NCBI RefSeq assembly: GCF_964340395.1
Contig: NC_135556.1
Coordinates: 21,178,723-21,242,722 of the forward strand
Direction of reading: 5' to 3'
DNA length: 64,000 nt
Origin: Glandiceps talaboti
Lineage: Eukaryota > Hemichordata > Enteropneusta > Spengelidae
Shown here: one piece after another, positions 44,701 to 56,200 of the stretch
How the letters are laid out: each line of letters opens with the position of its first letter
Position numbering within the stretch: the first letter of the stretch is position 1
Translations under genes and position numbers: made by a program
Notes under the pieces: generated by a model
The model's database searches: none
What the model saw: the letters and a program-made list of their open reading frames with translations, nothing else
What the model was told of the DNA's origin: nothing

Positions 44701-47700
44701 ATTTAGTATTAAAATACAGACCGTGTGAAAACAGAAAATTGAGATTAGTAGAGTGATGGAAATAAAAGAATATAACCTTGTACCAAATATTGCTGGTTTA
44801 TACCTCCAAGGTTTGTTTTACAAGAAAGTTTAAGTGTATTTCATAAGATGAAAAAATAAAAATTGCAATATTTCAATCCGGATGCAAGCACAGATGGCTT
44901 ATTTTTCATTTCTGAAAGATCAGGATTTTTATTGTAATAACACGTGTGCGTGCATTTTGTTTGTGTATGTTTTCATGTTTGCATTATACTATGATGGTTA
45001 ATACATTTGTAGCAATTGTTGGTATCACAAACTCCTGTGTATGGAGTCGCATTTTGTTATTACAGTGTGGACAAAAAGATGTGATTCAAACAAAAAAGCT
45101 CTATCTAAATGTGAGTGCAAAATACTCAGTGAATGAACACACAAATATAATGTGTACATAAAAAATTATCAATCCTTTTAAAATTGTGTGTATGCACTAC
45201 ATGCAGCAAAAGAAAGTCTATAGCTGTACCTACCAGACCTTCAATAAAAATATTAAAGTAAAAATTTGTATAGCACCAAACTCCAAAACACTAATTCAAT
45301 CAAAAGAAGTCACAGATATTTCACATAATTTGACATTCATTTAAAATAGTGCAAACACTCAGGATTGCATTTCTTTAACTTCAAATTTGAATTTCACACA
45401 ATCACTGCATCAAACATAATTTTTTTTTTATCGTTATTTTTAATTTTCTTTACAAGTGAACACTTAAATGCCCCTAGTGCAGTCATCTTAGCATATAAAA
45501 TCGTTGTACATTCTGAAAACAGAAAAGACGACAGAGCTTCCACCATTTGGAAAAATCATTAGACAGTATTAAAACCTGTCTGCAGAAAAAGCTGGATTAT
45601 TCTCATTGTACAAAAAAAAAAAAAATTAAAAAAAAAATTTGCAAGCTGCTTAGACCGAAATCCAAAAGGAGAAAGACCCATAAATGCAAGAAACCAAGAT
45701 GTGCAAAATGTACCTACATGTATTGTTGTGAGAACATTGATAAAATGTAGGCATGTGGGGAGTAATTGCAAAAAAGATATGGCATGTTAGCAAGAAGAGG
45801 ATAGATGAATAGCTGTGCGTAGAACTGCCAAGATGACTGCTATAGGGGATTATGTGACCACTGCAAAGGGCTGACTAGATACATACGGTTTCCGCTTCAG
45901 AGTTCAGGTATTTCGATACTAAACTCACACTTTCAGAGGAACCCTCGTCCTCTGTCTTCTTGCCAAAGATTTCTTCTAGCTGTACAAGAGATGATATTGA
46001 GGAGATGAAAGTGAATAGTTTGATATGAACTCGACAGTCTCTTGGCTGAAATGTATCGTATACAGAAACGCAACCCATAATTTTTAGACAATCAAAATTC
46101 TACCAACTATCTCACATTTTGTAGATAGCTGACAGTTAGTTAGTTATACATTCAATAGAAATTATTCAATTCCAAAAAAAAAGTACTTATTAAAGACATT
46201 GTATCTGCTAATTAATGGCCAATATTATCTGCAGGTAGTGTAGTGGTAAGTTTAAATCTTGAGCAAAAGTTCGGTTTTGAATCTGTCACCATGTTAAGAC
46301 TACTAGTTGTAACTGGAGTATCATTTTTCAATCAGACAACTGCAATATATTCACTGAAAATTGTTAAAATACCAATAATTAGACATCGTCCATTTAAATC
46401 AATAGCCTATATTATCCATAAACAGTACAAAAACAGGTTGAAATCATGAGTGCCATTGAAGTCACTGATTTTTGGGTCTGGATCCAAAAAATATGATTAA
46501 GTTATTGTACGATAAAAGTTGTACCTAACAAAACATTTTTTTCAAGCTTTAATTGGTCATATTCAAGAAATGAAGAGTTGGTCAAAAGTCATAAGAAACA
46601 CAGAAATAAATACAGCACCACCACTGATAAAAGATCCTACTAAATTACAGTAACATCGTAATAAATGACAGTACTCACCACCAAGAATTCCTGTCTATCA
46701 ACCTTTTGGTTACCATCTCTGTCAAACATGTTGAAAGCAATCTTAAAACCAGCCTTAGGTTCTGTACAAATCAAATATTATCATAAATAGTAGTTACTCT
46801 CAAATTAATATGACATATAAAACATTTATAGTATTTATGTAATAAATGTCTCAGAGGTCATTTTTATTGTTATGATTGATTGTACAGGTCTAATTATTCT
46901 TGCGTGGAAGACATTCATTTGATTTCATTCACAGTAAATACACTTGTAGCAAACAAATGGGATAACTTTGATACATGGTTAATACTTGTGACTCTTCCCC
47001 TGATGCCCTGATTGGCCAAGCCCCCCCCCCCCCCCCCCCCTCCCCATTAGTAACTGACAGTTGAAATTAATGCCTAGGCCAGGGTTCAAAAATGTAACTG
47101 TTACAAACATCATTTTGGTTGTCTTGGCTTTCTATAATTAATGATGTATATTTGTTACACCAGGTGACCCTGTTTGGATGTGATGAATGAAGTCTACATT
47201 TGCCCTAATATGATAGAGAATATGCATGCAGTTTATGACTGAACATTGAAAAGCATTGCAATTATTGAAACAAATAAAATATTTAACTTACTGGTCAGGA
47301 TACATAACAGGAACAAGTACTCTGTATATGAAATAATCCCTGTAAGACAATGAACAGAAAATAAGTTTTAGACCAAAGAAAAAGTGAATTCACATGAAAT
47401 ATAAATATTAGTAAACATTTTGGTTTAATTTCATCAATTTCATTCTCAATGACAATGATATGTCTAATCACTGAGTTATTCAATATACTAGTAAATACTG
47501 TACTTCTTGAATTGAACCAATATTAGACCTGCTGTGGGAAATTGCAAATGCTGCCACCAAGAGTCACAACCATTGAGTTACTTTGTTTTTATTAGTTCTG
47601 TACAGCTTGCTAGTTTCTTTCTTATCATGGTTTTCCATTACTTGATATGTCATAGATTTCCATCTTTGTATGTTAAGCTATCACTTATTATGGGGTAATA

Positions 47701-50700
47701 TCTGAACTGTATAAAATGAGTATGTAAGAATAGAAAGACTAGCTAAGAGAAAAAATGAAGAATATACCCTTTAATTACATGTGAGGGATTCCAATTAACA
47801 CCACATTTTGAAAGTTTGACATCCATCAACATACATTCCCTTGTTCCCTTGTTACATTTAACTACTATTGCTACTTACTACCACTGTCAAAGTACTAAAA
47901 CCATTATCATGGTTCACATACAACAGATGGTGCCCACAAATAATTGACTATAGTGCCCTCACAGTTGAATCATAGCACACACACCAAAGTAAAACAGCAA
48001 ACCTGTGCAATTTTGTCAATTTTCATTTCTATCAACTTTGTAGCACTGACAAAATGATCTGCAATAGCAACAGGGATTAGATAAAAGCTGGCCGATGTAT
48101 ACACACACATGTAGTTTGGCAAAAAAAAAATGATGACTGGGATATATTGTAAAGGTCAAATGAAAGAGAACAGACAGGTTATTACTTCCAACACTTGTCA
48201 CAATATTTGTTTTTCCAAATTGGCTAAGGTTGAAAGAAACTGCAGTTACACTCAGCAGCAATGAGTAAACATCAAACTTTTGGTGAATATGGTCTCTCAA
48301 AGACATAGCAATGGATCATTAGGCCCTAAATATTTGCCAATAGGGTTGGTATTTCAAGTCAGTTAGTTGTGCTAATAAGGTGGCCTTGTCCTTTGTCACT
48401 TGTTACTGACATTGACTGTCTGTAGTGTTGACAGACTTAGTCTGCATACCAGAAAGACAATCGGTGTCTTGACCTTGCATTTGTTACCTTAACAACTTGC
48501 AACCTTCAAACTTTCACAAAACTTTCAATAATAAACTCATTAGAAACATCTGTGGGGGTTTCAAGAAAGGAGGAAATCTTGTAAAATTTGCACCTTTTTT
48601 TTCTATAGATTTGACCATAATTTTAAAAGCTTTACCATCTTTAAGAAAACCCTGCACAGTACTGAAAATCATGAAAACGTTGCACACAGTTGCTCATCCA
48701 CTTAAATGCTAACTTTTATATTTGGTAATGACAACTACTACTACTACACCATACTACCAAGTTTTGGGTTGGTTATGAAATGCTTGGAGTGTTTGCAGGA
48801 TGAAGACACTTTCTTGGTTCACTTACTAGTCAGATAAAAATGCAGGAAATTTTGGAATGCTATAGAAGAATAATGAAAACTGACTATCTTACAACTTACA
48901 GGGTTAAAGTGATAACAATTGTACAGAACATACATGGCTCAACATTTTGTACTGGTTCTAAAACTGTCTACACTGTCAATCACTTAAAGTTCATAATGTG
49001 ATAAAAAGTGCAAAAAATTAAACTGAAAAACGGTGTAGTTATAATCAGAAAAATAGACTGAAATATGTTTGTACTGAACTATCACAACTGAAAATTTACT
49101 CAAATGAAGAAGTATAGAAATTTTCAGATCTAGAAATTTGCTGTTGGCAGCAAATTTTATTTTGCTGCCATTTGGCTATTTTCTACAGTCTCTGTAAATA
49201 ACCAAAGTCCCATCACAATTGAATGCTGAGCCATCATGGAGTTTAACTTTTACAGAAATTTGCAAGGAACCAGTAAGCAAACTGCAAGTCTGTTGCAGTG
49301 CATAAATGTGAGGATGGATGCAATCGCTTGACTAATCCTACAAACTGAAAGTGGTATGTTTTAGAGTGGAGACTGAGTATGCAGGAGAATCAGCAACTAT
49401 AACTCTGGCATAAACAGAGTTCATTACAAACGCTCAAATTTTTCATTTGAAATTTGTTCATAGCCTGTTTATGGCACTGTTGTGTTACTCCGGTAGTAAG
49501 ACAACATCATTGTCAACAGTCAGGCTATGACAGGCTATCTCAGATGCTACTTGGCTGCACAAAGCCATCTCTACTGCAAATACAGACGGAGTCTTAAAGT
49601 AAATGTTGGTGAGAGAATAATGTTAGCGATTGGACTAAAGGCAACTAGGGTGAATGTTGCAAGAAGACTACAAAACAAGATTTGTGAGCAAAGAGCATTT
49701 TTACTCGACATGTATCCATTTCTTTATTCATTGTAATTGTTTGTTGCTCTACTTTCTTCATTTATTTTACCTTTAAATTATCTAATTTCATTTCAATTGC
49801 ACTATTGCAATGGCAATATGAGGGATCATTTGCTCTTTATAACACGGTATGTGGCGGTAAGATAATCTCTAGGATGTGTTTTCATGTTTGCAGCTGCTAC
49901 AACAGGAGTCAACACTGGGGAGTGGAGATCTTTACCTTCCAATAATGTAAGCATAGAAAACCAATACTGATTTGCCAATTTGTGCTGTGACTGCTTGACC
50001 AGACATCAACCAAATAATGGACATGGTCGAACACAAACACAAATAAATTTGTTAAAAGGCCGATTGTGTTTGTAGCCAAAAGATCGCCATGTCGGCCAAA
50101 CACCACTGTTGGCTCAGTTACAGGCATCAACTTGGGAAAAGTTTACGGAGGGTTTAACTTGTTCTTGGATAAACATATCTATCAAAGAAGAGCTGGTCTG
50201 TTTGATTCTACAGCAAGTACTTGATAGTAAAGGGAGGTGGTTCTTTTTACAATGAACTTCATGGTACTGATGACATCTGAAACCTAACATCATAAATATT
50301 TTGAATGAGTTCTGTAGAGTGTGAAAGTACACACTGTTTATCGTTATAGGATCCCACTCCAAAGTGAAGTGTTCTTACAACAACCTGCTTCTTAGCCATG
50401 TAGCCAAACAAAACAACTAATCCTCTCCGGGGTTAAACTATACCTCCCGGATTTGGGAAAGGAAGTGGTAACACTCTGTATGATTGTTTGGATATCACTC
50501 GCTCTGTTTTCTTAATGTACCTGTTAAAACATGTCCCCATTCAAGAATATGGTACTTGTTCTTGTATCCCTCTTCAAATTGGAACATTACACTTTAGATC
50601 TTTTTTAATTGAGCTCTCAAACTACTTGATGCGATGACAAAATTAGAATAGACTGCTATTAAGACCCATATTATGGGTTTGATGATGTATATGGGACAGC

Positions 50701-53233
50701 ATGTACTTGAATATCCCCATCCATGGAACAGTGTGTATGCCAACCTAGATTTCCAACACTGCTAACCCAGAGAGGCTAATTCTGGCTTTACCATATCATT
50801 CACCACAAGTATGCCATGCCAGGTAACCAAGTCACTGGGCTACATTACTGCTGACTAGTCTAATTCCTATATGATGTGTTACGATTACTACGGTCATCTC
50901 CCCTCACGTATAGGGAAAGTCGTTATTCTAGCAGAGAAATCTGCGCTACCCCCAATGGGCGAAGTGTAAACAACGCATGTCAGTAGTAACCCATCACAAA
51001 TTGACAGGCAGATGCAATTAGCTAGTTCCTTTAGACAATTGCTCATTAACTGAACTCCATCTCTCCAGTCTGAAACTAAAATCACCTGGAGATGCGATAA
51101 CATCATCACGTTTATGTGAATGCAGTCAGGGCAGCACAGATTGTTGTGCAAGAATAATGACTTTCCCTATACTTGAATGGAGATGATCATAGTAATCATA
51201 ACGAATCATATAGGAACTAGACAACTACTGACAGGAAAAGTTATCTCAACATTGAAATCCCTTAGAATTTGTATCACTCATGTACCTGACTAAGGTGACA
51301 TGAACTTGATGAAGTACAAAATAATGTGATAATGGGCATCCAAATAAAGAGATTCGATATGCCACACAAAAATTACGACCTCGGTTGAAAAATGAGTATG
51401 TTCACAAAAATGTAAAAGTCTGCAAGGCCTTGACACTGAATACAAGTACACCATCACACTTGTCAACACCTAGAATCTAAATGACATTTCAATAGTGAAG
51501 AAGAGTGACCATGATGAGTTTTTATCTTGGCACATTTCACAGGTACCAGCTGGCCTAACATCTCCGATACATTCACTGACTAGTAGGCTTGACCATGTAT
51601 GTTCAGAGTGTGTTAAGTGGGTAATATGTACAGAGATCTCCACATCAGTCATCATTTTTTATTCAGAGTTGATAACAAAAGTATATTAAGAAGCCTATGC
51701 AAATTTCACCAGATTCTGCCTCTCTGGGACCAAGATTCTTCAACCTGGTGATCCAAAATGCTTTGTTGCATATATACCAAGTGTATTCCTGACCAATTCC
51801 TACTATGATCTGACAGTGAAAAGAGGAATTGTGGGCAACCTTTGACACTGACACTTGAAAGTAACAAAACAAACTTGTACATACATACATACATACTGTA
51901 CACATGCACACACCTAACATAGCTTGTACTGCTTGACCAGAACATGAGACCTTCTACAACAGAGGTTATCAAAACAACAATCCTTGTACTCTCTCAAAGC
52001 TAATAAAGAAGGGGTTAACAGCAGCTTGTGCTGAACATCTTCACACCATAGCATTTGTCTTCTATGATCCTCTACACCAACATAATTACAACATCAATGC
52101 CTTCACTTATGCCTCAAACTCCAGTCAAAAAGCTAATCCTCTAACTTGGCACACTATCCATGCAAATAGAGTCCTCTCAGAAATTCTGTTACATAAACAA
52201 AAACAGAGAGTTGATGCACTTTGCAAAAACTAAACGATCTGAATCATAATTTGTGATCCCATCATGTGCCTACAGGATTACCATAGACTGAATTATTGAT
52301 CAAGTAATTCCAATACAATGGATCAGGATCATTCGTATGTAGAGTAGATCTACAATTTATATTGGTCAAGGCTACATGATTAGCATTAAATGTGGATGGA
52401 TAGCTCTTCATTGATATCATTATTTTCATTATTGTAATATTTAGGATGATAATTTAGATAACATACTCAGTACTTCGAATACTCAGTACATTTTCAAAGA
52501 CTTTTTTTTTTTGAGACAAGACATACGGAAAATTTTTGAACAGGATCTGAGGGTAGCTGGCAAGGTTGTGGATCTGTGAGCATAATACATGGTGTTAATG
52601 AGAGCATATCTGTTCTTCAGGTTTAAAAAGTATGTTTGAAATATTACAGCAAAGTGAACAAATTAGACTCACCCAGTCCTATGTACTATTTCTCACTGTA
52701 TAATAATCATGTTTACACTTTTTATTATCATATCAGTGTGAAAAAGATACACAAAACACAACATTAGGGTTGCAAAAGCCAGCCATGAATATAATTAACC
52801 TTCCAGTGAACATGGTGTTTTAAGCCCTGAATGCAAATATGCATCTATGGATAAATGCATTTGGTCAGTCTGACAACACATAGTCCATCATCCATCAACT
52901 GTTCCAAAAGATAAGCATGCAATTATATGAATTATTCCTGTGTTTTTTCCATGTACTGTGACATAACTAACTCACTAATGTGAGTCTAGGGAAATCAATC
53001 TCATCAACCATCTCTGTTCAGTCAGACATTACTGGCTGAATATCTTTTTAGTTTATCATTTCATTGCAGTGTTTTCATTGGCAACTTCTAGGAATATTGA
53101 TAACTATAGATGGAGAAAGAGAAAGAGAAAGAGAAAGAGAGAGAGAAAGAGAAAGAGAAAGAGAAAGAGAGAGAGACAGACAGACACAGACAGAGAGACA
53201 GAGACAGACAGACATACAGAGAAACACAGCGAC

Positions 53234-53266
<33 letters not shown>

Positions 53267-56200
53267 CAGGCAGACAGACAAAGAAATACAGAGACAGAGA
53301 GAGAGGATGGCAATCTCAAATACTTTCTAAAAGTATTATCGATAATCCACAACCTCTGGACCGATATCTACTTTTTAACAATATAAATTAAGCTTGATTT
53401 CAGAGAAACATCACGGTGAAAACATTGGGGAAATTGGATACATTCTAGTTTTGTACCTTCTATCTATTAAAGTTTTTATATCGTTTTCAAAGGAAGGTGG
53501 TAGGAAGGTAAAATCTTCTTTGGTTCATTATGTATATTACCAAAGTTCACCCCAAAAAAGTTTTATATTGAGTATGAAAATCTACCTATTATGGACCAGA
53601 TTTACCCCATCTGTGTTAGTAATAATGGGGAAGTGGAGTACTGGTTAGTATATTGGGGGAGTGGGGTACATTTGTGTACTCATCATACTGTAGGGATCCT
53701 ATAAACATTGGCAAAAACATTGATGCTAGACAAATGGAAAGAATAGAAAGTGAAGTCAGACAAACGATAATTTTACAGACATCTGTGACAGTTGTAGAAT
53801 AAACCAGGCATCTTGTAAGCTATCGCACTGGATGAGTTGACAGTCAATGTGACCAATTCCTGAATGAACCACAAAGAGTTGAGAGCATACCTAGGGTTTT
53901 ACCAACGTGATAGTAGTTCTCAAAATAGTACTTGGTATAGCTGCTCACAGAAGCATTATCATTGCACTTAGGAGATGTGACCCTGCCACATTTTACAAGT
54001 ATTCTCCAATTACATGGAGGAAATCATAGCTGTGATAACTAAACTACTATTCTGGCATTAGGTCTTGCTGACTAATGCCTTTTGAGCACAATCTTTAAAG
54101 CTATGTCTGAACCTTAAAATAAAGTTGTTTTTGCCAAGAATGACTCAGGTTTATGCTTTGCTGGCAAAATATTTATACAAGCAAAGCTATTCAGTTCATC
54201 CCTGGCAAGCCAGATTGAAGTAGGTAGCTACTGCGTGCACACAGCATTAAATCAGAAATGAAAAATACCAAAGAGGTACTAGAATTAGAAATGACTGTGT
54301 GACTCATCAGGTGAATCAAGCTCACCAAAGGTCAATCATCACAGATAGATAAACAAAAGTGAGAAGAAAAAATTTGCATAACGCATGCTCTCTTCTAGCA
54401 AATACAAACAAACTTGTATGCTATGACTCATTTACTATTACGTGCGAAGTGGAGTCTTTCTTTTTCATAATGAGTAAAATAAAGTTTCCATAGGTTTTTA
54501 CTAGAGTTTCCTCCTCCAAAGTTTACACAGTTGAATGTACACATTAATTGGTTACAAGGTCCTATTCCATTCTCCCTTTTCAGATCATAAGTTAGAAAGA
54601 GAATTTTTTTGAGAGGATATGGTGAATCTCTTCCCCGAAACTAAATTGCTTCTTCTGTACATAAGAATTATTTTAAGGTCTACCCTATCCCTTTGCTATC
54701 TATTCTAGTACCTACATGTACCAGATCTCCTACCCTATCATTCTCCTATGTAGTCTAGTACCTTCACGTACCAGATCTCCTATCCTATCCCTAGTACCTT
54801 CATGTACCAGATCTCCTATCCTATCCCTAGTACCTTCATGTACCAGATCTCCTACCCTATCATTCTCCTATGTAGTCTAGTACCTTCACGTACCAGATCT
54901 CCTATCCTATCCCTAGTACCTACATGTACCAGATCTCCTACCCTATCATTCTCCTATGTAGTCTAGTACCTTCATGTACCAGATCTCCTACCCTGCATAG
55001 TACCTACATGTACCAGATCTCCTACCCTATCACTCTCTTATCTATTCTAGTACCTTCATGTACCAGATCTCTTACCCTATCATTCTCCTATCTAGTCTAG
55101 TAACTTCATGTACCAGATCTCCTACCCTGTCCCTAGTACCTACATGTACCAGATCTCCTACCCTATCATTCTCCTATGTAGTCTAGTACCTTCACGTACC
55201 AGATCTCCTATCCTGTCCCTAGTACCTTCATGTACCAGATCTCCTACCCTGTCCCTAGTACCTTCATGTACCAGATCTCCTACCCTGTCCCTAGTACCTA
55301 CATGTACCAGATCTTCTACCCTATCACTCTCTTATCTATTCTAGTACCTTCATGTACCAGATCTCTTACCCTATCATTCTCCTATCTAGTCTAGTAACTT
55401 CATGTACCAGATCTCCTACCCTGTCCCTAGTACCTTCATGTACCAGATCTCCTACCCTGTCCCTAGTACCTTCACATACCAGATCTCCTACCCTGTCCCT
55501 CTCCTATCTAGTCTAGTACCTTCATGTACCAGATCTCCTAACCTGTCCCTTGCCTATCTAGTCTAGTACCTACATGTACCAGATCTCCTACCCTGTCCCT
55601 TTTCTATCTAGTCTAGTACCTTCATGTACCAGATCTCCTACCCTGTCCCTTTCCTATCTAGTCTAGTACCTTCATGTACCAGATCTCCTACCCTGTCCCT
55701 TTCCTATCTAGTCTAGTACCTTCATGTACCAGATCTCCTACCCTGTCCCTCTCCTATCTAGTCTAGTACCTTCATGTACCAGATCTCCTACCCTGTCCCT
55801 CTCCTATCTAGTCTAGTACCTACATGGACCAGATCTCCTACCCTGTCCCTCTCCTATCTAGTCTAGTACCTACATGTACCAGATCTCCTACCCTGTCCCT
55901 CTCCTATCTAGTCTAGTACCTACATGTACCAGATCTCTTACCCTGTCCCTCTCCTATCTAGTCTAGTACCTTCATGTACCAGATCTCCTACCCTGTCCCT
56001 CTCCTATCTAGTCTAGTACCTACATGTACCAGATCTCCTACCCTGTCCCTCTCCTATCTAATCTAGTACCTACATGTACCAGATCTCCTACCCTATCATT
56101 CTCCTATCTAGTCTAGTACCTACATGTACCAGGTCTCCTACCCTGTCCCTCTCCTATCTAGTCTAGTACCTACATGTACCAGGTCTCCTACCCTGTCCCT

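Larger units (their letters stand above)
40410..45886 (-). other. MICU intron (5.5 kb)
   Basis: No conserved exon except the candidate microexon at 43179. Contains a TA repeat and a G16 run at 43852. Confidence 0.65.

Noticed and set aside
45547-45750. Lys-rich open frame on the plus strand near 45.6 kb
   Set aside because: A-rich run without homology; lies in a MICU intron on the opposite strand.
53064-53391. Several overlapping charged open frames
   Set aside because: GA/CAGA repeat artefacts; no start context, splice sites or family.
55108-55344. Repeating open frame (RSPTLSLVPSC) on the plus strand
   Set aside because: Frame inside the satellite array; the register breaks when unit length changes and there is no sign of expression.
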